From: Paenibacillus soyae
GTDB lineage: Bacteria; Bacillota; Bacilli; Paenibacillales; Paenibacillaceae
DNA length: 64,000 nucleotides
Direction of reading: 5' to 3'
NCBI RefSeq assembly: GCF_024623455.1
Contig: NZ_JANIPJ010000014.1
Coordinates: 149,030 to 213,029, forward strand
The translations under genes were made by a program, and so were the position numbers. The notes under the pieces are model-generated. The model saw nothing but the letters and a program-made list of their open reading frames with translations. It had not been told where the DNA came from and did not search any database. Below, in pieces: positions 1 through 7,890 of the stretch (position 1 is its first letter; every line of letters begins with the position of its first letter).

Positions 1-851
1 TGATTCTCCGCCCCGCCTTCCATCAGCACGTAGAAGCGGTCCAATCCGATAGACGCGGTACCCGAGCCGTGCTTAACCGCGATATCCTTTATTTGAAAGT
101 AATTCGCCGCGAGCCCCAAGCGGGAGCCCAAGTCGCTCATGTACTCGTTCCAGCCGTCCACGATGAGCTCTCTTTCTTCATCCGTCGGCTTCTGAATTTC
201 TTCCGACCACCGGAAGGTGCGTTTCCCCTCTTCCAGTAACGTAATTTTTTCGATGAAATGGCTGGCCGCAAGCTTTTCCGTCTTCCTTAGCAGCTTCCGG
301 ACCGGGCCTTTGGTCGAATGCTCGTCGAACACGAGGTCTGCGGGATCCTCCTTGCGTTCGGCGTACTTCCTAATCTGCTCCACATAAGCCGTCAAATAGG
401 CGTTTACGATATCCGTCTGCTCCTCCGGCGGCAGGAGCCCATTCTCGGACATAGCTAGAAAGAGGCTGACGGACATACGAAGTACGTCGTACAGATAAGA
501 CCCCATACACCCTTCATCGAAATCGTTAACGTCAAAAACAATTCGCCCCTTCTCGCTTCGGAACGCCCCGAAGTTCTCGAAGTGCAGGTCGCCCTGAATC
601 CATGTCGGCCGCTCCGGGTCGGTATGATAAGGCAGCCATTCATTTCCTACATCGAAATAAAACAAATAAGCGCTCCCGCGAAAAAACAAATACGCGCTGC
701 CTCTCATCTTCGCATATTTCAACATGCGCTTCTCGTCGCTCAGCCCCATAATTTGGCCATCGAATTCTTCCAATACCCTCGATAAAGTCAATCCCCTTAA
801 TTTGCGCTGCGTGTGCTTCACCTGTTCCGTTATATCCGCTTCCAGCTTCAT
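1..851 (-). CDS. DUF2252 family protein (3' end beyond window)
   Basis: The reading frame is open from an ATG at 851 to the left edge, so about 283 residues are seen and the C-terminus is missing. A GGAGG lies 8-11 nt before the ATG. Recognisable DUF2252 signatures are KMRGSAYLFFRG, WIQGDLHFENFG and VFDVNDFDEG in the N-terminal third. GDLHxEN and NDFDE resemble the catalytic-loop and metal-binding motifs of aminoglycoside/choline-kinase folds, which suggests a kinase-like fold; that is inference. No substrate is known for the family. The gene stands alone, with the MFS gene on the same strand upstream. Family assignment is fairly sure, function is not. Confidence 0.85.
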   Translation of the reverse strand, partial: MKLEADITEQVKHTQRKLRGLTLSRVLEEFDGQIMGLSDEKRMLKYAKMRGSAYLFFRGSAYLFYFDVGNEWLPYHTDPERPTWIQGDLHFENFGAFRSEKGRIVFDVNDFDEGCMGSYLYDVLRMSVSLFLAMSENGLLPPEEQTDIVNAYLTAYVEQIRKYAERKEDPADLVFDEHSTKGPVRKLLRKTEKLAASHFIEKITLLEEGKRTFRWSEEIQKPTDEERELIVDGWNEYMSDLGSRLGLAANYFQIKDIAVKHGSGTASIGLDRFYVLMEGGAEN

Positions 852-922
852 GGATCCCGCCTCCGCATTTATAATTTCTTCATATGAAGAATTGGTTAAT
901 CTTCCAAGCCTATGATTCCCAT

Positions 923-931
923 ATTATAGCA
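923..931 (-). promoter_or_regulatory. Extended -10 promoter of the DUF2252 gene
   Basis: On the minus strand the motif TGCTATAAT (an extended -10) lies about 70 nt upstream of the ATG at 851. No good -35 is seen at 16-18 bp, which fits an extended -10 promoter. Confidence 0.45.
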
Positions 932-983
932 CGTTTTCCTGCTGAGAGCTTAGCTGATATGTTCTACCTGTCCTTATATGCAC

Positions 984-1006
984 AAAAAGAGACCGAATCA
1001 GGTCTC
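984..1006 (-). terminator. Rho-independent terminator of the MFS gene
   Basis: On the minus strand GAGACC, a 6-nt loop and GGTCTC are followed by five T. It lies just after the MFS stop codon. Confidence 0.75.
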
Positions 1007-1062
1007 ATGTTCCTCCCTGTCTCGGTCCCCAACCCGCACCATCATCCTTGCTTCCTTCGCGT

Positions 1063-2304
1063 CTATTCTTGCCCTGTCGCTGCCGGTTTTCCGGCTTCGA
1101 TTAATTGTTTGTTGCCAACGAAGAAGAGAGCCAGAACGAGAATAAGCAAACCCGTTCCGACAAGCAGCCACTCGATCTCCACCACATCAGCCAGCGGACC
1201 GAATATGAGCATGCCGATCGGCATCATCGAGGTCGATATCATGCCGAACACGCCGAAAATCCGGCCCAAATAGTTCGAATCCACCTTCTCCTGCAGCAGG
1301 ACGGTCGTCGGCGTATTCGCCATAGGCATAGCAACGCCGAATACGGCCATCACGATTAAGTAAATCCAGAACACCGGAACAATGCCCAGCACCAGCGTAC
1401 ATGCGCCCATAATCAAGTTAGCGAAAGCCATGGTATACACTTTGTTGCGGAAGCCGCCCCATGACGCGATAATGGCTCCGCCCGCCATCATGCCGACCGA
1501 AAACGCAATTTCGATAGCCGTCAATCGCCAGTAATCGTCGCCGAAGCTTCGCGTGACCTGCAGAGGCGTTAGAAACGCGGCAGGCGCCATCAATACGAAG
1601 AAAAACGCGAAAAAGATAAAAAACGGTTTCAGAAAGCTATGGTTCTTGATGTAGGTTATTCCCTGCTTGAAATCGTCCAAATAACTTGTGGTTTGGCCGT
1701 CCGCCGCCTTCTGGTGCAAAGGGATCCTTAAGAAGAACAGCAGCGTGAAGATCGCGATCAGCGCAGTGGCCACGTCGATAAAGAAAATGACCTCGATCGT
1801 TGCCATGGAAAGCAGCGACGCGCTCACGATGGGCGCAACAAACATCATTAACGCCTGAAGCGTTCCGTTAACGCCGTTAACCTTCGTCAGCTTATCCTCG
1901 GGCACGATTTGCGGCAATATCGCCCCAACCGCCGGCGTCTGTATGCCCGCTCCGAGCGCCCGGACGGCAGCGATGACAAACAGAAGCCACGGCTCGTCGT
2001 AGCCCATTAAGAAGGTAATCGCGAGAACCAGCGTCACGGCGGCGATCATGGAGTCCGCTATCATAATCAAATTTTTCCGGTTGAAGCGGTCCGCCCATAC
2101 GCCGGCGAACGGCGATAACAGGAAGGTAGGGATAAACCCGCAAACGATGAACAGCGTCATCATGAGTCCTGATTGCGTGGTTAGCGTGACGTGCCACATA
2201 ATCGCATATTGAACTAACGCCGAGCCGAACAACGATATGGTTTGACCGCTCAGGAAGAGAATAATGTCCCTCTTCCAATGTTTTTTCTCTTCCATATGTG
2301 TCAT
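1063..2304 (-). CDS. MFS transporter, macrolide-efflux (Mef/MFS_3) type
   Basis: A 413-residue membrane protein with about 12 hydrophobic segments. It begins KKHWKRDIILFLSGQTISLFGSALVQYAIMW and carries the cytoplasmic loop motif GVWADRFNRKN between helices 2 and 3, typical of the Mef-like proton-driven exporters. The start was placed at the ATG at 2304 because AAAGGTGG lies 5 nt before it; an in-frame GTG at 2313 overlaps that site and is less likely. It would act in the cytoplasmic membrane. The substrate cannot be read from the sequence, and drug export is only the family tendency. It is monocistronic, with its own terminator. Confidence 0.9.
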   Translation of the reverse strand: MTHMEEKKHWKRDIILFLSGQTISLFGSALVQYAIMWHVTLTTQSGLMMTLFIVCGFIPTFLLSPFAGVWADRFNRKNLIMIADSMIAAVTLVLAITFLMGYDEPWLLFVIAAVRALGAGIQTPAVGAILPQIVPEDKLTKVNGVNGTLQALMMFVAPIVSASLLSMATIEVIFFIDVATALIAIFTLLFFLRIPLHQKAADGQTTSYLDDFKQGITYIKNHSFLKPFFIFFAFFFVLMAPAAFLTPLQVTRSFGDDYWRLTAIEIAFSVGMMAGGAIIASWGGFRNKVYTMAFANLIMGACTLVLGIVPVFWIYLIVMAVFGVAMPMANTPTTVLLQEKVDSNYLGRIFGVFGMISTSMMPIGMLIFGPLADVVEIEWLLVGTGLLILVLALFFVGNKQLIEAGKPAATGQE

Positions 2305-2445
2305 CTCTTCCACCTTTCCCGAGGCTTCCTATAACAATTAATTGCCATACAGCCAATTTCCCAGTCCTCATTATGACAGAAACAACGACTAAACGTTTCT
2401 TATAAATTGCGATTTTATTACAGTACTTCGGCAGCAAGCCGATAA

Positions 2446-2474
2446 CAAAAGGCACCAGTACCAAGACTGGTGCC
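2446..2474 (-). terminator. Rho-independent terminator
   Basis: GGCACCAGT and ACTGGTGCC form a perfect 9-bp stem; read on the minus strand it is followed by TTTTGTT. It ends the gene at 2491-3858. Confidence 0.85.
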
Positions 2475-2490
2475 TCCTAATTTCCGTTAT

Positions 2491-3858
2491 CTATTTATTA
2501 ATACCATACCGGATCCGGGTTGCCTTCATTCTCGCGAGCTCATCATTCAGTCCGAGGCTTTCCATTTCTTGAATGATCGTCTCTTCGATGCCGTCTTCAT
2601 GATAGAAGTAGGATTCCAAATGAAGGTGGAAATCACGGAAAAGCGCAAGCTTAGACGCGTAAGTTGCGTTTTTCAGGAACGCCTTGAGCTCTATTAAGCT
2701 GATATCTTCATCCAGCACGATCGTGCTGTGATTGAGTCCGGCAGCCTGCGAATCCACCTCCAGGACGCCCAGCAGATCCTCCGTCGGGACAATGATTTGC
2801 TTCTCCCGCTTCGCTCTCACTTTCTCCGAATAGGTGTAGGGATCGCGAATGGCGGGCAGCTTCAGCTTCGCCTCTACCCGTTCGCGTACAATCCGCTTCT
2901 GTTCCTCCCATTGTTCACGCTCTTCATCCGTTAGCGTATAGTCCGACTCGTTCTCCCACTCCTCAAGCTGCTCCAGATAATCCTGTTCATCCTTATAGTT
3001 CATATAGAACAGACTGGTATCCACCATCCCGATGCGAAGGAATTCACGGATATTGTCCGCTACGACGATGGCAGGCTGGTCGAAGCTCATCGGAGATACC
3101 ATGACGATCGGCGCTTCTTCCAAGCTGGCAGCCATTCCGAAATCCGTCAGGAACCCGTAATGCTCGCCGTCTCCGCCCGTCCATCCGAAGGTGATTACGT
3201 CCAGCGGCGTATTGAAATAGCCGCTGAGGTCATAGGTGGGGTAAAAGCCGATCCCGTCCCAAATATCGTATCCTTCCCGCGTTAGCTCTTCACTAAGCTC
3301 AACCAAAGCGTCAAGAGTAGGAGAATTCTCGTACTTCCCGTAATTTACCTTTTTGCTCTCCTCTTCAGACAACGCGGGCTGCTCCGCTTCTTCCTCATAG
3401 GAGCTTTCGTCATCCTCTACGCTTTCGTAGGTGACCATAATGGTGCTCGTGTCGTCGATCCACTTCACAACGGTATCGCTAATCTCCCCAAGGCGATACA
3501 TGTCGATATAAGCCGTACTGTTCACCATCCGAATGTCGCTTTCATCCTTCAGCCACAAATTGCTCGTGACGCTAATATGCCGTTCCGTATAAGTGATCTT
3601 TATGAGACCAGGCGACCATTCCACCTTCCAGCCCATCTGCTCCAACACGGCGCGCAGCGGCACGAAGCGTTTTCTCCCGTCGATGAGAACCGGCTTGTCC
3701 GAACGAAGCGGCTGGCCGTCTATGAGAACGTGGACGGATGCATTCTCTACCATCTTGCTCTCTACTGCCTGTACGGCATCGTATGCCGGAGCAGCGCCAG
3801 CCAGCATGATGGCGCTTAATACAGCGATCAACCCTTTTTTAGCCTTCTTCAATGTCAT
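2491..3858 (-). CDS. Secreted protein with copper amine oxidase N-terminal-like domain
   Basis: A 455-residue protein. Residues 1-30 form a Sec signal peptide (KKAKKGLIAVLSAIMLAGAAPAYDA). Residues about 42-145 match the copper-amine-oxidase N-like domain common in Paenibacillus surface proteins: VLIDGQPLRSDKPVLIDGR, then RFVPLRAVLEQMGWKVEW. An acidic linker (ESVEDDESSYEEEAEQ) leads to a C-terminal part of about 280 residues that I cannot assign; the stretch around FGWTGGDGEHYGFLTDFG is loosely reminiscent of SUKH/SMI1-type domains, but this is weak. A GAGGAG lies shortly before the ATG. It is monocistronic. Function unknown; location outside the membrane is the firm part. Confidence 0.8.
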   Translation of the reverse strand: MTLKKAKKGLIAVLSAIMLAGAAPAYDAVQAVESKMVENASVHVLIDGQPLRSDKPVLIDGRKRFVPLRAVLEQMGWKVEWSPGLIKITYTERHISVTSNLWLKDESDIRMVNSTAYIDMYRLGEISDTVVKWIDDTSTIMVTYESVEDDESSYEEEAEQPALSEEESKKVNYGKYENSPTLDALVELSEELTREGYDIWDGIGFYPTYDLSGYFNTPLDVITFGWTGGDGEHYGFLTDFGMAASLEEAPIVMVSPMSFDQPAIVVADNIREFLRIGMVDTSLFYMNYKDEQDYLEQLEEWENESDYTLTDEEREQWEEQKRIVRERVEAKLKLPAIRDPYTYSEKVRAKREKQIIVPTEDLLGVLEVDSQAAGLNHSTIVLDEDISLIELKAFLKNATYASKLALFRDFHLHLESYFYHEDGIEETIIQEMESLGLNDELARMKATRIRYGINK

Positions 3859-3950
3859 CTATCTCCTCTGATCGAATCTCAACACCCCTTAATATACCAT
3901 CATACTAATTCATCCACTAGCATTTTCCATCCCCGCTTGCTATAAAACGA

Positions 3951-3980
3951 AAGAAGGAGCCGCGCTCCAGCACGACTCCC
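3951..3980 (-). terminator. Terminator-like hairpin
   Basis: On the minus strand GGAGTCGTGC and GCGCGGCTCC pair with one mismatch and are followed by TTCTTT. A closely similar hairpin with the same CGGCTCCTTCTTT tail recurs at 28661-28695, so this may be a repeated element of the genome. Confidence 0.5.
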
Positions 3981-3992
3981 AGCATACTAGAC

Positions 3993-4024
3993 TATAGAAA
4001 GGCGGCGCTCAGCGCGCCTCTATA
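3993..4024 (-). terminator. Hairpin after the alpha/beta hydrolase gene
   Basis: An inverted repeat with outer arms TATAG..CTATA and a GC-rich inner stem lies directly after the stop codon at 4029. It lacks a clear T-run, so it may be an attenuating or mRNA-stabilising hairpin; the stem at 3951-3980 follows as a second stop. Confidence 0.45.
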
Positions 4025-4028
4025 CCAT

Positions 4029-4865
4029 TCAGGAATTTAAAAATTGCACCAACGCCTGGTTGAATTCTTCGGCATGCGTTGCGTTAAATCCGTGCGGCCC
4101 GCCTTGGATAACGACCAATTGGCTGCCCGCTATCCGCTCATGCGCCTTCTGTCCGCTTATTTCAACAGGGACAATCGCGTCGGAGTCGCCATGAAGAATG
4201 AGGGTCGGCAAGTTGAATTTCTCCAAGTCTCCGCGAAAATCGGTGTAACAAAATGCGGAGATGCAATCGAGCGTGCCTTTCGGTGACGCGAAGGCCGCAA
4301 TATCTCGATTATAGAGACGGAACTCTTCGGAAACCAAGTCCGTTCGGTCACCCGAGGCGAAGAAGTTCTTGGTGAACGTATCCAGGAATGCCAGGCGATC
4401 GGCTTTCACCCCGTCTTGAAGGCCTCGAATGGCCGCATCGTCGAATCCGCCGTCCGGATTATCCGAGGTTTTGTGCAGGAACGGAGGAACGGCTCCGGCC
4501 AACACCGCTTTTGCCACACGCTCTGTCCCATAAGTACCGATGTAACGCGCTACTTCTCCGCCTCCCATCGAGAAACCGACCAACGTCACATCGTGAAGGT
4601 CCAGATGCAAGATTAATTGATTCAGATCCGCAGCGAATGTATCGTAGTCGTAACCGTCCCAAGGCTGCGAAGACTGACCGAACCCGCGGCGGTCGTATGT
4701 AATGACCCGGTAACCGGCTTCCACCAATGCAGGCACTTGCTTCTCCCAGGACCTCCCGCTAAGCGGCCAACCGTGAATCAAGACAACCGGTTTTCCCTTT
4801 CCTACATCCTCGTAATGCAGCTCAACCGCATTTCCATTTTCCTGTCCAACTGCAACCTTCGCCAT
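4029..4865 (-). CDS. Alpha/beta hydrolase, non-haem chloroperoxidase-like
   Basis: A 278-residue alpha/beta hydrolase of the bromo/chloroperoxidase (RsbQ/arylesterase) group. HGWPLSGRSW is the oxyanion loop, GFSMGGGE the nucleophile elbow (Ser), HGDSDAIVP supplies the acid and GGPHGFNATH the catalytic His. Its closest relatives are non-haem haloperoxidases, which usually act as esterases; the natural substrate is unknown. The ATG at 4865 was chosen because GGAGG lies 8 nt upstream; the in-frame ATG at 4880 overlaps that site. It is monocistronic. Confidence 0.9.
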   Translation of the reverse strand: MAKVAVGQENGNAVELHYEDVGKGKPVVLIHGWPLSGRSWEKQVPALVEAGYRVITYDRRGFGQSSQPWDGYDYDTFAADLNQLILHLDLHDVTLVGFSMGGGEVARYIGTYGTERVAKAVLAGAVPPFLHKTSDNPDGGFDDAAIRGLQDGVKADRLAFLDTFTKNFFASGDRTDLVSEEFRLYNRDIAAFASPKGTLDCISAFCYTDFRGDLEKFNLPTLILHGDSDAIVPVEISGQKAHERIAGSQLVVIQGGPHGFNATHAEEFNQALVQFLNS

Positions 4866-4951
4866 TTGCACTTCCTCCATTTCCGTTTCTGAACATAGTA
4901 GGTTGTATAATATGACTAACCCACATTATACCAATTGAATCACATGGTAAG

Positions 4952-5071
4952 CTACAGCGTCATCAGATATTGAGCATGCCTCCGAACTTCATCCGCTTCT
5001 AGAGGTCCGCCGTGCCCCAAATAGAATCTTCGATGCCCCGTTTCCACCAACCGTTGCAGCTCGCGCGCAAC
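4952..5071 (-). pseudogene. 3' remnant of an MBL-fold metallo-hydrolase gene
   Basis: Translated on the minus strand this gives the end of a metallo-beta-lactamase-fold protein: ELQRLVETGHRRFYLGHGGP followed by LEADEVRRHAQYLMTL and a stop. The xxGHGGPL segment is the familiar C-terminal motif of the family. Only about 40 codons remain; upstream of the junction near 5072 the sequence changes to the opposite-strand TetR remnant. Confidence 0.6.
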
Positions 5072-5347
5072 ACGGCGGTTGAAGCAGACGACGGATACCT
5101 TGCATTAAGAGAGGATGCGGTAGCCGCGCATGGCCGATTCGCAGCCCTCATTCAAAGCATATTGGATAAAGGCGTTGACAACGGGGAGCTTCAACCGGAT
5201 ATGGGGACCGAAGCCGTTGCCTCATTCATCGTTTCTTCGATCGAAGGCGGGGTAATGTCGAGCAGGCTAACCCAAGACAATAAACATGTTGAATTCGTCA
5301 TTCAGCACATAGGGCTTGTCCTGTCAGCTTATAAGATAAGGGATTAA
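5072..5347 (+). pseudogene. 3' remnant of a TetR-family regulator gene
   Basis: The last about 90 codons of a TetR/AcrR regulator: AVEADDGYLALREDA, then GRFAALIQSILDKGVDNGEL and TEAVASFIVSSIEGGVMSS, typical of the TetR C-terminal ligand domain. No helix-turn-helix precedes it; instead the frame runs into antisense MBL-fold sequence. A 111-residue frame is formally open from an ATG at 5012, but its first 20 residues come from that other gene and no ribosome binding site is visible. Confidence 0.6.
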
Positions 5348-5373
5348 GCAAGCCGTTGAACAAGCACGCCAAA

Positions 5374-5416
5374 GAGGGCTGCAACAGGTCACAGCACTTG
5401 ACCGGTCGCAGCCCTC
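5374..5416 (-). terminator. Terminator-like hairpin after the ABC-F gene
   Basis: GAGGGCTGC and GCAGCCCTC form a 9-bp stem with a 25-nt interior that can pair further (GACCGGTC region). The T-run is weak. It lies between the ABC-F stop and the TetR remnant and could serve both strands. Confidence 0.5.
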
Positions 5417-5444
5417 CAATACTTCGCAATATGACGCTAGCCAG

Positions 5445-7004
5445 CTATATGTTCAGGCTGCTCATGGACCATGCTTCTACATCCCACGTTTTGGTGACCC
5501 ACTCCTCATAAAAGTCCGGCTCGTGAGAGACGAGTACGACTGTACCCTTGTAAGCTTGCAGCGCTCGCTTCAATTCGGCTTTGGCCACTACGTCCAAATG
5601 GTTCGTCGGCTCATCGAACAAAATCCAGTTGCTTTCCCGCATCATCAGCTTGCAAAGACGAACCTTCGCCTGCTCTCCGCCGCTAAGCTGATTAAGAGAG
5701 CGTGTAATATGCTCATTCTTTAGCCCGCAGCGGGCTAGCGCCGCCCGAACCTCATGCTGGTTCATGGAGGAAAACTCCTCCCATACATCTTCTAGCGGAG
5801 TCATCGTTGGAGCCTTGGCTTCCTGCTCGAAATAAGCGGGGAATAAATAATCGCCAAGATATGTTTTGCCATCCAGCGGAGGAATAACGCCAAGAATCGT
5901 CTTAAGAAGCGTGGACTTGCCGACGCCGTTGCAGCCTACGATCGCAATCTTATCGCCTCGCTCAATGACCATATCCATCTTAGGAAGGAGCGGCTTATTA
6001 TAGCCGATGACCATTCCCGCCGCCTCGAATACGGTCTTGCCGCTTGATCTGGACTCTTTAAAATGAAAAGTCGGCTTTGCCGCTTCCTCGGGCTTGTCGA
6101 TGCGGTCGATCCGGCCGAGCTGCTTCTCGCGGCTCTTCGCTCTCCCGGAGGTTGAAGCGCGCGCCTTGTTTTTCTGGATGAACTCCTCTTGCTTCTTAAT
6201 ATACTCCTGCTGCTTCTCGTAGGCGTCGATATGCTGCGCTTTGTTCAGCTCGGCCATCTCCAGAAACTTCTCGTAATTGGCCGAGTAACGCGTCAGCTTC
6301 GTAAATTCCAGATGATAGATGACGTCGACGACCTGATTCATGAAGCCCGTTTCATGAGAGATAAGAACAAAGGCATGCGGATAGTTTCTCAAATAATTGG
6401 TCAGCCAATGAATATGTTCTTCATCCAAATAGTTCGTAGGCTCATCAAGCAATAGAACGCCTGGCTTCTCGAGCAGCAGCTTGGCGAGCAGCACCTTCGT
6501 CCGCTGACCGCCGCTTAGCGCCGTGACGTCGCGGTCAAGACCGATCGCGTTAAGACCTAAACCATTGGCCATTTCATCGACCTTCACGTCGATTAAATAA
6601 AAATCGCCGATTTCAAGCTCTTCCTGTATCTCCCCCATTCGCTCCAAGAGCTGCTCCAGCGTATCCGGATCGGCATCGCCCATCTGCGCAATGATAGCGT
6701 TCAGCTCTTCTTCTAGTACAAGTAAAGGCAGAAACGCATCTTTCAATACATCCCGAATGGTTTTACCCGCTTCGAGCTTCGTATGCTGGTCCAAATAGCC
6801 GTAACGAACGCGGGGCGTCCATTCCACCTTGCCTTCGTCCTTCAACAGCTTGCCTGTCAAAATATTCATAAGCGTGGATTTTCCAGTACCATTCGCGCCA
6901 ACCAGCCCTACATGCTCTCCCTCGAGCAAACGGAAGGACACATTCCTAAACAATACCCGATCGCCAAACGTATGCGATAATTGCTCGACTGTCAATAAAC
7001 TCAT
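5445..7004 (-). CDS. ABC-F family ATPase (YfmM-like)
   Basis: A 519-residue protein with two ATP-binding cassettes and no membrane segments, the ABC-F plan. Cassette 1 has GANGTGKST (Walker A, near residue 36), LSGGQ and LLLDEPTNYLD; cassette 2 has GCNGVGKST, LSGGEQ and LFDEPTNHLD. Between them lies the charged linker with KKQEEFIQKNKARASTSGRA. ABC-F proteins bind the ribosome and ease stalled elongation; some give antibiotic resistance. Length and N-terminus fit B. subtilis YfmM, recalled from memory. Both catalytic glutamates are present. It is monocistronic; the start at 7004 agrees with the family N-terminus MSLLTVEQLSHTFGDR. Confidence 0.92.
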   Translation of the reverse strand: MSLLTVEQLSHTFGDRVLFRNVSFRLLEGEHVGLVGANGTGKSTLMNILTGKLLKDEGKVEWTPRVRYGYLDQHTKLEAGKTIRDVLKDAFLPLLVLEEELNAIIAQMGDADPDTLEQLLERMGEIQEELEIGDFYLIDVKVDEMANGLGLNAIGLDRDVTALSGGQRTKVLLAKLLLEKPGVLLLDEPTNYLDEEHIHWLTNYLRNYPHAFVLISHETGFMNQVVDVIYHLEFTKLTRYSANYEKFLEMAELNKAQHIDAYEKQQEYIKKQEEFIQKNKARASTSGRAKSREKQLGRIDRIDKPEEAAKPTFHFKESRSSGKTVFEAAGMVIGYNKPLLPKMDMVIERGDKIAIVGCNGVGKSTLLKTILGVIPPLDGKTYLGDYLFPAYFEQEAKAPTMTPLEDVWEEFSSMNQHEVRAALARCGLKNEHITRSLNQLSGGEQAKVRLCKLMMRESNWILFDEPTNHLDVVAKAELKRALQAYKGTVVLVSHEPDFYEEWVTKTWDVEAWSMSSLNI

Positions 7005-7164
7005 TGTTCTATATCTCCATTCCTATATGCACGCTAATTCCAACATATTAATCTCTCGATTTGCCCGTACCATTGTACCACAAAAACGTTCATCCCATAT
7101 TTGGTAACTCTTCTAACCGGCACAGCCAGACCAGAGTCGGGCCGCCTCCCTTGCTGGTTAAGGT

Positions 7165-7192
7165 TTTACCTGCCATAATATTCCTATATTGT
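7165..7192 (+). promoter_or_regulatory. Candidate SigA promoter of the DUF1349 gene
   Basis: TTTACC and TATTGT are separated by 16 bp and end about 30 nt before the start codon at 7222. The match is moderate. Confidence 0.3.
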
Positions 7193-7221
7193 AGCTAAAA
7201 AATGAAAAAAGAGGTGTATCC

Positions 7222-7833
7222 ATGAACTTATTTGATAGCTGCTCCGGCCAATCTTTGCAAGCGGGACTGAACTGGTTAAATGAGCCGGATTACTGGGAAT
7301 TCGACGCCAATCGGGCATTAATCGTCTCAGCGCGAGCTTTTGCCGATTTTTTTATTGATCCATCTGGGGACAACGTCAAATCCTCTGCTCCTTTTTTGTA
7401 TACTCGGGTCAAGGGCGATTTCAGCGCGGTCACCCGGGTCAGCGTGGAGATGAAGCAGCAATACGATTCCGGATGCTTGATGTTTATGTCCGATGACACT
7501 CATTGGGCTAAGCTCTGCTTTGAGTTTTTTGCGGATCATCCCTCCATCCTTAGTGTCGTGACCAAAGAAAGCTCGGATGATTGCATCTCCGCCAAAGCGG
7601 ATACCAGTCAGCCGTATCTGCGAATGGCAAGAGCCGGAAACTGCTTCGCCTTCCACTATTCGCTGGACGGGGAGCAATGGAAGCTGGTCCGTTATTTCCG
7701 GCTCAATTGTCCGGAGGAGATCAAAGTAGGTGTGGTCGCGCAGTCTCCGGTCGGCGACGGCGCACAGGCTAGGTTTGACCACTTTCTGCTAACCCATGGC
7801 ATCTCTGGCGATATTCGAACGGTGAATTCATAA
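7222..7833 (+). CDS. DUF1349 domain protein (concanavalin-like fold)
   Basis: A 203-residue cytosolic protein. Its layout matches DUF1349 (COG3506, Ree1-like): LIVSARAFADFFIDPSGDNVKSSAPFLY, then GDFSAVTRVSVEMKQQYDSGCLMF, and a final GVVAQSPVGDGAQARFDHF. The family has a concanavalin A-like beta-sandwich and probably binds a carbohydrate or a protein; yeast Ree1 affects enolase regulation. AGAGGTG lies 6 nt before the ATG. It is transcribed toward the ABC exporter operon and shares a terminator with it. Function in bacteria is unknown. Confidence 0.88.
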   Translation: MNLFDSCSGQSLQAGLNWLNEPDYWEFDANRALIVSARAFADFFIDPSGDNVKSSAPFLYTRVKGDFSAVTRVSVEMKQQYDSGCLMFMSDDTHWAKLCFEFFADHPSILSVVTKESSDDCISAKADTSQPYLRMARAGNCFAFHYSLDGEQWKLVRYFRLNCPEEIKVGVVAQSPVGDGAQARFDHFLLTHGISGDIRTVNS

Positions 7834-7843
7834 GCACAAAGAA

Positions 7844-7870
7844 GAGGCGCGCCGGTATCAGGCTCGCCTC
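7844..7870. terminator. Shared hairpin between convergent genes
   Basis: GAGGCGCGCC and GGCTCGCCTC pair with one mismatch around a 7-nt loop between the convergent DUF1349 and ABC exporter genes. It is probably bidirectional, with weak T-runs. Confidence 0.6.
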
Positions 7871-7890
7871 TCCCTCGCTATTGGAGTAAA

